From: Cordilura impudica
Taxonomy: Eukaryota; Arthropoda; Insecta; Diptera; Scathophagidae
Length of the DNA: 64,000 bases
Assembly: GCA_963682025.1 (NCBI GenBank)
Contig: OY821519.1
Coordinates: forward strand, 252,452,116 to 252,516,115
Reading direction: 5' to 3'
The number at the start of each line of letters is the position of its first letter. Position 1 is the stretch's first letter. The notes beneath the pieces were generated by a model. It was not told where the DNA came from. It searched no databases and saw nothing but the letters and a program-made list of their open reading frames with translations. Of the stretch, positions 53,020 through 64,000 are shown piece after piece. The position numbers and the translations under genes are program-made.

Positions 53020-53345
53020 AAAATTTCATATGTTTGGGAGCCCTATATCTTAAGTCCAACTGATTGGATATAGAAAATAAGCATAACCCAAATTTGAGTG
53101 GCATTATTATTAATTTTTTTGCCTTCGAATAGGATCCTGCAAAAACATATACGAACCAAATTTGACAAGAATCTGTGCAATATTTTTGTTTTTGCATTGG
53201 TTTAAGTGAAGATCGGGTATCAGATTCATGTGAGGACTTAATTAACATACACAAATCCAATATGACCGAGATTTATACGATTATTTAGATATTATCACAA
53301 TGTAAGTCGAGCTCATAGGGGTTATTTGTATGGGGACTAGAACAC
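53020..53345 (-). mobile_element. Repeat A, right part, reverse
   Basis: CCTATATCTTAAGTCCAACT, CCAAATTTGAGTGGCATTAT, GTGAAGATCGGGTATCAGAT, GTAAGTCGAGCTCATAGGGG. Confidence 0.8.
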
Positions 53346-54744
53346 TTTTTTAATTTAAAGATTATTCTATAATAAATAATCCAAGAAACCACTGTACATT
53401 AATGTTTGTGAGGTGGTTCTTCTTACAAAAAAAAAATATTACAAAGCTACTCGTACATCGAAAATAGGGGATTCAAGATGAATTCATATAAATAAAATTT
53501 TATTGCTAAATTAACTTTAATATGATCATTCAAAAATAAACGAGGTAAGAAAAATACATAATTTTGCTGAAATATACTCGCATTAAGACTGAAGGGTAAT
53601 TCCGCTTTAATACAAAATATCATAAATTAATTAAGCGATGTTTAGTTCCAGTTATTAAGATCATAACGATAGTGATGATGTTCAGAATATTAAGATTATT
53701 CATGTGTGTTCTTTAGTAGAAAATGTTTAAAAATAGCGTAATTCATATTCCAGATTAATGAGACTTCTTCAAGAGTTTGGATTAATTTTTAATATTTTTC
53801 TTTTAACAATTAATCATCATTCTATCAACTAAATTATGATTTAAGCAAGAGGGTTAAATTTTGAATAATTAGTACCTGGGGATATGATTATTTATTATTT
53901 TATATATTTCATTACAATTTTTATAGTCCTTTGTTTCCATTTTAGTGTCATGTTATTTTTTTGTTCTCTTATTATATTTTAACTAGTGCTTTTTTCCTTT
54001 ACTTTTGTCGTGTGGTTTATTACACATTTATCCCTGTGGCCATAATGCTTAATTATATCATCATTATATTATGTTTTGAAATGAAACACGTTTCACCAAA
54101 AGGACCTCTGCTCAATTTTTTTCCGTTTATTATCAACATGTGACAAAAAAAAAGTGAAATTTGTAATAAAACCGCGTTGTTGTAATTAATGAAGATAATT
54201 TTTTTTTTTCAAAAACATGAAAAATAATATTCTTGGCCCTGAGCTAAGAATTCATCAGTTTTAAAGGAAAAACATTAAATTTGAATCTGAAATCTGAAAA
54301 CGGATTTTTTTCAAATTTACTAAAAATTTTATTTACCTGATTAAAGCATAAAGTCTTAACATTTCTTGCAATTTATCAAAAACTATATATACAGTTCATG
54401 GCTTTTAAAGACCTCCATTAAAACTACAGACAGAAAGGAAACGAAACTAAAATAAAACATTTCAAAGTTGATATTATATTAAAACTTCCATTTGATTGTA
54501 ACCTATTTATGTCGCTTTACTTGAATAAGGAATTCATTAAGAATATTCACAACATTGAAGATAAAAATACTACTATACAACAACAACCACCATTTTTCTT
54601 ATGCACTCTGTTGTTAACCCTCAAAACAACAAATATTTTCAATGGCGCATAAGTTCTAGAAGGCAGCAAACGGGAAATGTTATTAAACAGAAAACTAATT
54701 TTAATTTAACAATGATATTGACTTGCAGAATATCCTAGCCGAAA
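53346..54744. other. Unassigned AT-rich sequence
   Basis: No gene or repeat recognised. Confidence 0.5.
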
Positions 54745-55565
54745 CTAAAGAGAACTTTGGTACTTATCTTGGCAATGGTACTGTTTTAAGGGAAGGTTAT
54801 TTTTTAAGAAAACGGTACAGTATTAAGAAAATTGTACTTTTAAGAAAAGGTATTTTTGAAGAACATGTTTTTTTGAGATATGGTACTTTTGAAAAAGTAA
54901 AATATTTTAATAACAGCATAAGAAGGTGTATTTTCTTAGGAAATGGTACTTTTGTAAGAAAGAGTACATTTGTAAGAAAAGCTTTTTAAAGATATACTTT
55001 TGTCATTAAAAAAATTTACTTTTAAAGAAAATGTATTTTTTTTAATATAGATAATTTTTTAAGAAAAGGTACTTTTAAAGTAAAGGTACTTTTTAACATA
55101 AAGTTCATTTTTAAGAAAATTCAATTTTTAAAATGTACTTTTTTAAGAAAATATACTTTTTGAAGAAAAGATACTTTTCTAAGAAAAGTGCCTTTTTAAG
55201 AAAAGTTCCTTTCTAAAAGAAGGTTCTTCTTCAAGTAGTGGTACTTTTTTAAGAAAGGTTCTTTTGATGAAAGGGTATTTTCATGAGAAGCGTAGTAACG
55301 TAGTGTTTTAAGAAAAATTACTTTTTTAAGCAGACGTACTTTTTTAAAGAAAAGGTTGTTGTTAAGAAAATGCATTTTTTCGAAGAAAAGGTACCCTTTG
55401 AAGAAAAGGTGCTTTCTAAGAAAAGGTACTCTTCTAGGCAAAGATACTCTTCTAAGAAAAGATTCTTTTTTAAGAAATTGTACTTTTTTAAGAAAAGGTG
55501 CTTTTTTAAGAAAAGACACTTTTTTTAAGAAATGGTACTTTTTAAGAAAATGTAGTTGTTTATGA
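54745..55565 (+). repeat. GTACTT-type tandem array 3
   Basis: About 40 units of AAGAAAAGGTACTTTTTT, plus orientation. Repetitive Leu-Arg-Lys frames on both strands come from the unit. Confidence 0.9.
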
Positions 55566-55744
55566 ATTAAAAAATAAATTTTATAAGTTTTGTAGGAAAA
55601 CTTAAATTTATCATTTTAGTTGACTTTTTTTTCGTTAAAATTTGATTTTACCAAATTTCTCACTCTTACCAAATAATGAATGTGTTCTATTCTGAACTCA
55701 AACTAATGCGGTGAAATTATGTGATTGCCTTCCATAAAATCGGC

Positions 55745-56060
55745 TAATCTACTTTTAATTACTTTTCCAAGATTTTGCACACTGTACAATAAACTGATGG
55801 GACGATAAGAGGATACCAGGGTTTTTTAATGGAATAACTTTAGCTAGTTTAGATTTGTTTGGAAAATAGGAAAGTTATAGACTAGAGTTAATTATAGTTG
55901 TCAAATATTTAATGCTTTTGTTTGTAAGCGATTTAATACATCTCTTAGTTATAACATCCTAAACCTGGTGTTTTTTTTTAATTTTTTAAGTTTTCAGAAT
56001 GTCTGAGATCTGAGAAGAGTTTATCAAATTTACTTCGGATGGGTTAACACTTGATGATTC
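55745..56060 (-). pseudogene. Jockey-type RT N-terminal fragment
   Basis: The minus strand reads DVITKRCIKSLTNKSIKYLT, LSYFPNKSKLAKVIPLKNPG, then with a +1 change YRPISLLYSVQNLGKVIKSR. These are the first RT blocks of Jockey-clade elements (G-D-I----LK-LP-K-I--L--I-N, YFP--WK-AKVIPI-KPGK, SYRPISLL---SK--EK-I--RL). There is one stop and one frameshift; the catalytic core is absent. Confidence 0.85.
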
Positions 56061-56341
56061 CAACAATTACAAAGCATCATTTACTACAGAAGTTGTAATT
56101 GGGTCGCCAATTTAAGCTGAAATCGAGTAATTAGAAGCAAATGTCTGTGCTGAAATTGCACACTTTTCTTGGTTTGTTCAATAACGAGAATAATCTTATA
56201 TATTAAAAGAATTTATGAATAAACTTTGCATTCAAGATTTTTTAAATATTTTTCTTCTCTCAAACCTCTATAACTATAGTTCTAATTAAAGTAGGCGGTT
56301 GACGTAGGATCAAGCTCCTTCTTTTGAGCTATTAACTGCTT

Positions 56342-56575
56342 AAATTCGTTGGGTTTGAGGAAAGTTATGCGTGGAGAATCAACTTTACTTTTGCTGTACG
56401 TTAACTTATCTTGGCATATTTTGACATTACTGTACGTTAACTTCTCTTGGCAAATTCGTTGAGTTTGAGGAAAGTTATGCGTGGACAATCAACTTTACTT
56501 TTACTGTACGTTAAATTCTCTTGGCATATTTTGGCATTACTGTACGTTAACTTCTCTTGGCAAATTTTGGTATTA
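56342..56575 (+). repeat. Two tandem ~110-bp units with inner sub-repeat
   Basis: AAATTCGTTGGGTTTGAGGA (56342) and AAATTCGTTGAGTTTGAGGA (about 56452) begin two direct copies. Each ends with two blocks of CTGTACGTTAACTTCTCTTG. About 95 percent alike by eye, so recent. Confidence 0.85.
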
Positions 56576-59339
56576 TATTATAAAAATTAATATAATATAT
56601 TAATTTTAAAAATTTTTTGTCAAATTCCAGAAAGGAGGCTTGATTGAAATTTTTTCTGTTTTGTTCCTTCATATGATAACAGCCGTTCAAATTCCTATAC
56701 CTTTGCCAATCATACCGATTATTATTTCTCCGTTGCATTATTATTATTTCCCTTTAAATGAGGGTATCTCTTAGCAACGCTAAAAGCAATTGCATCATTT
56801 AAAACATTTTCAAAATGTTTTACCTACTAATTTAAAAAAAACCTAATTTAAAAAAAAATGTTTATCTTTTTTAACAAAGCCGTTATTGGCAGGAAACACT
56901 AACAAAAGTATATTTAAAAAAAAATCAGAAAATCCTTTTCATCTCGAAATGGTCAACTTTGGCTCGTTGTAGCTCACCCTATTTTGTAACTGGGTGTCTC
57001 CAAATTTAATATTTTGAAAGCAAAAAATTATTAGGTTAAAGAAAATTTGCGGGAACGAAAAAATTTAGAATTTAATTTTTTTTAATCATTTTTAATTTGG
57101 AATTTAAATTTTTTCCCTTTTGTTCCAAATTAATACCTTCAAAAGTTTATTTTTACCGAATTTTTTTCTTCTATATTTTATATATTTTTCGAAGTTCTGT
57201 TTCAAAAGTAGAAAATAGAAATAAATTTAAATTCCAAATTTAGAATCTTTTTTTTTTCAAAAATTTATTTTATTTTTGATAATTCAAAACAAAACTTTCA
57301 GATCATCTCGCTATAAATAAATAAAATGTTTGATTTGTAAAATGTCTTGAAAATATGAATTAATTTAAAATTACGAACTTAAAAATTTTGTTCTTCAAAA
57401 TCTTATAGAAAACGCTTATGGCAAAAATGTTACATGTTTTTCCCACTTCGCATTTTATTTTTTCTCTTTTTGTGTTCTTTTCTAAAAAAAAATGTCAACC
57501 TTGCGAAAGGGTAACGTGTTTTTTTCTAAAAATGTTGCACTATAAATATGTGAAAAACGTGAATTTTTCATATTCTAAAAAATCAGTGGTGGAGAATAAC
57601 ATGATAAAACAGCTGACATTTGTGCTGTTTATAAATGTGTATTTGTGTGAAGAAACAAAAAAAAAAATTATAAGGAAAAGTGTAATTTTTATTGTTTTGT
57701 TCAAAATAAATTATTAATATGGAACATATCAATGTTTTCTTTAATTTTAATTTTTCTTTTTTGCTGTCCAAGAATGAAAACGTCAACAAAATCAGCTGTT
57801 CATTAACAAAATGTTGCAAAGTTGTAATTTTATGTTCTATTCTGACCATTAAAAATGCCACATCTTAAATGGGTGAGCCAAACATTATAAAAGTGTAACA
57901 TTATAAAGTGTAAAATTTTTTTTTTTTGAGAAAAGAAAACACCATTATTTTAAATTTTGTTAATTCGAAACAAAATTTCCATTAAGTAAATAAAGCAAAT
58001 TGATTTTTCAACTGACATGAATTTCTACGGGCTATCTTTTCCATTTTAGGGTTAATATTAGAAGAAATGCTCCAATAAAAAAATATAAACTAAACAACAA
58101 ATGTAATTTTCAATATTCAATGGGAAAATAAAATGAATGAAATATATATATTCGAAAAAAAAAACAAAAAAAAACTTTTAAACTCTTACTACTACTAACA
58201 TACATAGCCATGAACAATGTACATTGTACATATATAAGTACACTGTATATCTATATATGTGTATCCATACAAACAAACCATGATAATTCGACAAAACTAT
58301 AAGATACTAGACGTTTTGAACAATCTAGAGTATACTTTAAATAGACAGATACACAGCTACACAAGTCATGTCAATACATATGTATATACATATATTCATC
58401 CATGTTCAAAGACTGGACGCGAAAAAGTTTTTATTTTTCATTAGCAGTTTTCAAGTGAATGCAACAATGAAACATGGCCGCCCCAACAATTGGGAACTGT
58501 AGTAGTAGTTACAATTATCAGTTATTATCAGAAAGATTTTTTCGATTTTTTCATATACAAGAAAGGTGAAGAATGTACCGGATTCTGACACAATGAACAA
58601 TAACTGGAGTATTTAATGTTTGAGAGCGTTCTCCATTCTCAAAAGATTTTTGCCTTAAAATGTAAAGTTGAAAAGTTGCCTTCCGGTGATTTCGTATAGA
58701 GTAAAAAAATAAGCTTAGAATTTATAAAGTTAAATAAGCCCCGAAGAATCGATGAATAATGAATTCCAAGGATTAAAGCACCAAAGTTATGTAAGAAATC
58801 AACAAACTTTGAAGGACGCATTATTCTGAATGATGATTTTAAGTATGACAGAGTTAATGTCAACAATATATTGATATATAAAAAAAATTTTCAAAGTTGG
58901 GCAGGAAGTTTATTGCCTGGCAAATTATTTGCACATTATTTGGCATAACTAACCGTACAGTAGTAGCAGAATTAAAAATGGGCAGTGAATGCACTATTAA
59001 CCAGTGCTTGTAAGAATCCAAGCTACCCCTATTATAAAAAAGCATAAAGTTCCTCCTGCTTTGTACTCAGACTTGGCTAGATGTCATTATAGTTTGATGA
59101 TTTTGGATTGTTATAAAGCCAATCAAATCAATTTTGAACCTATGTCCAATAAGTTCGCAAATTGAGCAATTTTTTAATAATTATAGAACAATAATTAAGA
59201 CATCGCTTCCGAGCTTCTAGCAAACAACATTAAGTATTTTAATATATAGTTCCGCTCATCACTGGCTCTCTAACTTTTTAATGCCGTATGATTAATATTT
59301 AATTTAATAAAATCTTTATCTGTCGTAATACAATTGCTT
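56576..59339. other. Unassigned AT-rich sequence
   Basis: No conserved protein. Near 58218-58245 short AATGTACATTGTACAT palindromes and TATATA steps occur. Frames at 57418-57861 on both strands are made of homopolymer-rich codons. Confidence 0.5.
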
Positions 59340-60530
59340 CCAAATGATTTTTTTCTTAAAAAATTGCCTTTTCTCAAAAAGTACATATATGTACTCAAAG
59401 AAATTAACTTTCCTTAAAATAGTATCTTTCCTGAATAACCTACACTTTCTAAAAATAACAAAATTTTCTTAAACTTATCCCAAAAAAAAGTACTTTTTAT
59501 TAAAAACCTAAAGTTTTCAGGAGTACCTTTCTTTACAAAGTACCTTTTCTAAAAATAGTACTTTTTCTTAAAAAATTACCTTATCTTGTAAAAATACATT
59601 TGCTTAAAACAGTGTATTTTCTCAAAAAAAAAAGAATCCTTTCTTAAAAAAGTACACTTTCTTAAAAAATTTAATTTTCTTAAAAACAATTTTCTAAAAA
59701 GTTTCTTTTCTTAAAACAGTAACTTTTGTCAAAACGTACATTTTCTAAAAAGTAAATTTTCCTAAAAAGTACATTTTCTTTCAAAGTACCTTATATTATA
59801 AAGTACCCATTTTGTAAAAAAAGTACCATTTCTCACAAAAAATAGATTTTCTCAAAAAATAACTTTTAGGAAAAATATGTATATCTTTTCTTAAAATATA
59901 AAGAACCTTTTCTGAAAAAATACCTTTTCTAAAAAGAACTCTTTCTTAAAAAGTGCTTTTCCTTAAAAAGAATCATTTTTGCAAAAATTTCATTTTTTCC
60001 GAAAAAAAAAACTTTTCTTAACAAGTACCTTTTCTCAAGAAAATATCTTTTCTGCTAAAAGCATCATACTTTTACTTTAAAAAGTTTCATTTTCAAAGAA
60101 GAACCTTTTCCTAAGGAACTAATTATTCTTAAAATAGTGCCTCTTATGAATAAAGTATATTTTCTTTAAAAAGTACATTTTGTTCAACACAAAGTACATT
60201 CTTTAAAAGAGAAACTCTTAAATAAAATACCTTCCTTAAAAAGTATATTTTCCTTTTAAAAAAAATACATTTTTTATGGTACCTTTTTTAAAAAGATGAA
60301 TTTTCTTCAAAAAGTGCCTTTTATTAAAAAAGTTCCCCCTCCTAAAATAGTACATTTACTTTAAAAAAGTAAATTTTCTTAAAAAACTACATTCTTGCAA
60401 AATTAAATTTTCACAAAAAATGTACTTTTTCTTTCTTAGAAAATTACCATTTTTTAAAAAGTAAATTTTCTTAAAAAAGCACCGTCTCTTAAAAAGTGTC
60501 TTCTCTTTAGAAAGTACCTTATCTAAAATA
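59340..60530 (-). repeat. GTACTT-type tandem array 4, reverse, left block
   Basis: About 60 units of TTTTCTTAAAAAAGTACC, the reverse complement of arrays 1-3. Continues after a repeat A insertion. Confidence 0.92.
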
Positions 60531-61046
60531 AGCAAGTAATTGGGTGCAACTCATTAGATATAGAAAATAAGAATAAACCAAATTGGAGTGCCATTGTTAT
60601 TAATTTGTTTGCCTTCGGATATGAAAAAGTTCATATCGGAAGGTATATTTATATACGTCAAAAAATCAATCACTTATTTCTTACAAAAACATACACAAAC
60701 CAAATTTGAGAAAAATCTGTGCAATATTTGTGTTTTTTGATAGATTGAAATGAAGATCGGGAAGAAGCTTTATGTGGAGGCTATGACCTAGAATTATACA
60801 ATTGGGTTTTTTTTTGACTACTGGTAGATGGATGTAATAAACTAACACAAACCCAATTTGACCGAGATGTATGTCTATTTAAGTTGAGGGTCATTTCTAC
60901 GGGGAGTTGTTCTGAACGTGAACCAATTTCAATAGCGATCATCTTATGGCCGATAGAAGGTTAAGCAATAAATTTCATCAAAATATATCCACACTGGCGA
61001 CCTGCAGTTTGATTACAAGGTTTACATGGACACACAAGACGGACAC
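60531..61046 (-). mobile_element. Repeat A inserted in array 4
   Basis: AAGCAAGTAATTGGGTGCAA, ATTTGTTTGCCTTCGGATAT, GAAATGAAGATCGGGAAGAA, GGCGACCTGCAGTTTGATTA and GACACACAAGACGGACAC. It lacks the palindrome and most of the microsatellite. Array units flank it on both sides. Confidence 0.85.
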
Positions 61047-61645
61047 TTTATTAAAACAATATTTTTTTTATTCAAAAAGTATGTTTTCTTTAAAAGTACA
61101 TTTTCTTCAAAAGTACATTTTCTTTAAAAGTTAGCTTTTCCTCAAAAAAGTTCTTAAAAAAGTACCTTATCTTAAAAAACTTCGGCCTTAGTTAAAAAAG
61201 TACTGTTTCTTAAATCACAATATCTTTTTCAAAAAGTATTTTTTCTTTAAAAAGTATATTTTCTTCAAAAAGTGCCTGTTCTTTAAAAGTATATTTTCTT
61301 CAAAAAGTACCTTTCCTTCAAAAAGTTAATTTTCTTCAGAAAGTACCATTTGTGAAAAAAGTACTTTTTGCTAAATATTTACCTTTTCTTAATAAATAAT
61401 TTTTCTTCAAAAAGTACCCTTTCCTAAAACAGAAACTTCTCTTAAAAAAGTACGTTATCTTAAATAATACCTTTTATTAAATAACCGCATTTCTTAAACA
61501 AGTGTTTTATCTTAAAAAAGTACCGCTTTTTTTTAAAAAGTATCTTTTCTTTAAAAGTACATTTTCTTCAAGAGAACATACCCTTTAAAACTTTTTCTTA
61601 AAAAGCACCTTTAAAAAAAATTCTTTAAAAAAATAACTTTTCGGT
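61047..61645 (-). repeat. GTACTT-type tandem array 4, reverse, right block
   Basis: Continues TTTTCTTCAAAAAGTACC units in the same orientation as the left block. Confidence 0.92.
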
Positions 61646-62805
61646 TTCTGAGATTATAAGGCAAATTATTTAAATTTTGCCAAACCCCTGAATATATCTC
61701 AAATTTTCTGATCCCTTCCAAGTAATGAGATTTCTCAAACCTTTTTAAATAGGGGATTTTCAGTTACTGAACAACATGTAAATTTAAGAATATATGAAGA
61801 TTACAAAAAGGGTTCCACTGCAGCCGGAAATTTCTCCAAATGTTATATAAAGAATTTTGTTATAATTCTGTTGGTATTTCATAAAAAATTTCTTTCAATG
61901 GAATTTTTTCAATACAAAACTTTGTTACAACAATTTTATGCACCCGCTTTACTTGTCTCATTGAAAATGTAAATAAAATTAAAAAAAGACAAAAAAAAAA
62001 GGAAGCAAAGATAGAAAATAAAAACGAAACATTTGCAATTATAGAAACAACTTGAGTTGGTCATTAAATATTAACCTTGCGAAATGTTCTTGATGACGAC
62101 TGCTACGAGTACACCAAAAACGATGACTACGTTGACTTACGTTAAAGAAACCGAAACTAACTAAATTGTATCAAGTCACAGTAGAATGGCTGCTTGTGTA
62201 TAGTGTATTAAATGAATGATGTGAAGACACCACAATATCCGTTTCCGTTGAAAAACTTCAATGCTCAAAAGAGGTTTGAGTTTCGAAGGAACGTGTTGAA
62301 TTCTTTAATAACTTTAACAGTCATCAGGCAGACCAACTAGTATATTATGGTATTTATAATAAATTATTTCCTCTAGACAACAATTTAGAATTCTAAAACA
62401 AAAATTATAGATATTTTTGGAAACTCTTTCAACAGGGGGATTGTTTTTATGAATAATTTAAAATGAAGCGTTTTTCTCTACATAAATTTCTAAACCGGCA
62501 ACATTTCTTTTTTAAATTTATTTTGGTGAGAGCTTAAACTTGTTAGCTTTAAATAAATTTTCTTCCATTTATTTTTTTTATCTGTATTTTAGTTGGTGCC
62601 ATTACGATTTCTCTTCAAAGTTCGTTAGTTTGATTTATAATAAATATTTCGTTGTCGTTTGAAACGTTCCGCGAACCACGATACGTGAAAATGTTTCATG
62701 TACTCGTAGTTTAGTGTACAAAGGACGAGACATTTGAACAAAGTCAAAAAGCTTAACAGTTTCGTTATTCTAAAATGTTTCAGGAACTCCCCCGATAAAC
62801 TACAC
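61646..62805. other. Unassigned sequence, partly low-repeat
   Basis: AT-rich to 62050, then more balanced and non-repetitive (62050-62340 and 62630-62800). No protein family recognised. Confidence 0.4.
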
Positions 62806-62997
62806 TCACTTCACGTACTGTGTGTGTGTGTAAAGACATCCATTCTTTTGATTTAAATTATATTTTCGCAAAAGATTTAAGGAGTTACTATGCGATTGTT
62901 GCTTGTTGTTGGCTTTTGCTGGTGCTGTAAAATGAAGCGCTAAAAGGAATAATGTTAACGCCAGGCTACAAACGCATTTGCTTGAGATGCTGAACAT
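62806..62997 (-). CDS. Candidate first coding exon with signal peptide
   Basis: A minus-strand frame of 63 codons starts at an ATG at 62995-62997. It reads MFSISSKCVCSLALTLFLLA then LHFTAPAKA, a textbook secretory signal: short polar start, hydrophobic core (about residues 8-22), and small residues ending A-K-A, with likely cleavage after residue 29. The following part, NNKQQSHSNSLNLLRKYNLN, is polar. A donor-like GTAACT lies at 62888-62883, just after the QQSH codons, so the real exon may end at 62889 and the rest may be intron. The surrounding sequence is non-repetitive. I recognise no specific gene; a secreted peptide precursor is possible. It might also be a chance frame. Confidence 0.4.
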   Translation of the reverse strand: MFSISSKCVCSLALTLFLLALHFTAPAKANNKQQSHSNSLNLLRKYNLNQKNGCLYTHTQYVK

Positions 62998-63494
62998 AGT
63001 TACGTACAATAAAATACTTGTACTCAGTACTATCTGCCGTAACTAACTTACTTGTGGGGTAAAAGCATAGTAGAAGAAAATTACTAAAATTAAAGCTAAC
63101 GAAGCGAGAATTTTTGCAAAGTTCCTTTCTTACCCTACACTTACGTTAACGTCTGCACAATGATTTTTAACCCATTCAAGTTCGTCAGAGAAAGACTGAA
63201 TTATCTGAAATTACGGTAATAAATTTCCATTCACGAAATTCTTGTCGGCTTAATATTAACTCGATGGGAAGAGGAATGCCAAAGAGCATCATTTATCGAA
63301 CCCATTGAAAAGAACATTTTGCTTTGATTTAGACTTGAAAGGTAATAGTAACTATATAACAGATAATGACTCTTCTACAAAATATAAATTCTTATTAAAA
63401 TTTGGATTATGAAGTAAAATTTCAATAATTTAAAATTTTTTTTTACATCAAATTATATTACCGCAAAAATTGTGTTTGATATGCAGTACAAACG
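62998..63494. other. Low-repeat sequence upstream of the candidate exon
   Basis: Non-repetitive up to about 63350; would hold the 5' UTR and promoter if the minus-strand exon is real. No core promoter motif I would call. Confidence 0.35.
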
Positions 63495-64000
63495 GATATC
63501 AGGGTCAAATAATGTTTGTAACTACCACAGATATTTAATGTAGACCGTATTTTATTGTACTGATCGACTCAAACTCCCTTTCTGAGTCGATTTAGCAATG
63601 TCCGCCTGTCCGTCTGTTTGTGTGTACATGTAAGCTTTGTAATCAAAGTACAGGTCGCAAATATGGATATATTTTGCTGAAATGACCCCTACGAAATCCA
63701 CTCAGATTGCAATTGTCCTATAGGACAATTATTAGTCATAGACCCCATATGAAGCTGATTACCGATCTTAACTTAAATCTTTCAAAAAAAAAAGCAAAAA
63801 TAGGCACAGATTTTTCATAAATTTGGTTTGTGTATATATATAGTATGTATAAAGAAGATCCTTTACCAAATATGATCAGGATGGGTCCATTTTTCGACCT
63901 AGTTCCCATATAAATATAGCATCCGATATGAACTTTTTGAGATCTGCCGGCAAAAATATTTCAACTCAAAATTTCACTCAGATTTGATTTATGCTTATTT
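63495..64000 (+). mobile_element. Repeat A, cut by the window end
   Basis: TCAGGGTCAAATAATGTTTG, TTATTGTACTGATCGACTCA, GTCCGCCTGTCCGTCTG, GGTCGCAAATATGGATATAT, AGCATCCGATATGAACTTTT. The end with the palindrome lies outside the window. Confidence 0.85.

Noticed and set aside
55196..55565. Repetitive Leu-Lys/Leu-Arg frames on both strands
   Set aside because: Products of the GTACTT tandem unit, not a protein repeat.

Overview
This window looks like non-coding, repeat-dominated DNA from a large-genome higher fly (Diptera). It is very AT-rich and full of poly-A and poly-T runs. It carries DINE-1/mini-me-like short interspersed elements with (GTCC)n microsatellites, and eroded pieces of Tc1/mariner and Jockey-type elements. 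I see no intact conserved host gene, no rRNA or tRNA, and nothing bacterial. The species cannot be fixed from sequence alone; a calyptrate fly such as a blowfly is a guess.

Two DNA transposons stand out. The first, at 42288-45813, is a nearly complete Transib element, the superfamily related to the RAG1 recombinase. It has 37-bp inverted ends starting CACWGTGGTCAAT, a perfect 5-bp GC-rich target duplication (TGCCG), and a 631-codon minus-strand transposase frame that keeps the D-D-E triad and the C2/H2 zinc ligands. Its last 50 or so codons are in another frame. It sits inside a small inverted-repeat element, which itself interrupts a diverged tandem repeat. The second, at 14197-16915, has inverted repeats of about 570 bp and a frameshifted transposase of a family with DFAENY and SDGA motifs, tentatively Sola-like.

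Region by region: 0.7-7.2 kb holds several copies of the main interspersed repeat (called A), a Jockey-type RT scrap, two inverted-repeat elements and a second repeat (B). 7.2-12.2 kb has a mariner remnant, repeat C, a GTACTT-type tandem array and repeat B. 13.2-17 kb has an inverted repeat A next to the long-TIR transposon. 18-23.7 kb has a pair of D repeats, non-LTR RT fragments (one splitting a repeat A) and two CTCF-like motifs. 26.6-28.5 kb is a repeat B swollen by an 850-bp TTTTCATTTTCCA-type array, followed by repeat A. 28.5-31.7 kb is a graveyard of Tc1 and mariner pieces, one split by repeat A. 34.2-35.6 kb repeats that theme. 38.6-40.3 kb is another GTACTT array with repeats A and B. 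41-46.4 kb is the nested Transib locus. 46.7-51.6 kb has repeat C and a CCGAATTCGG array cut by repeat B and by a non-LTR tail. 52.3-56.6 kb has more RT fragments and a GTACTT array. 59.3-61.6 kb is the same array in opposite orientation, split by repeat A. The best candidate for a host coding exon is a small signal-peptide reading frame at 62806-62997.

The dominant process here is insertion of mobile elements into one another plus expansion of short tandem units. Most of the remaining 1-3 kb gaps show only AT-rich sequence I cannot assign.
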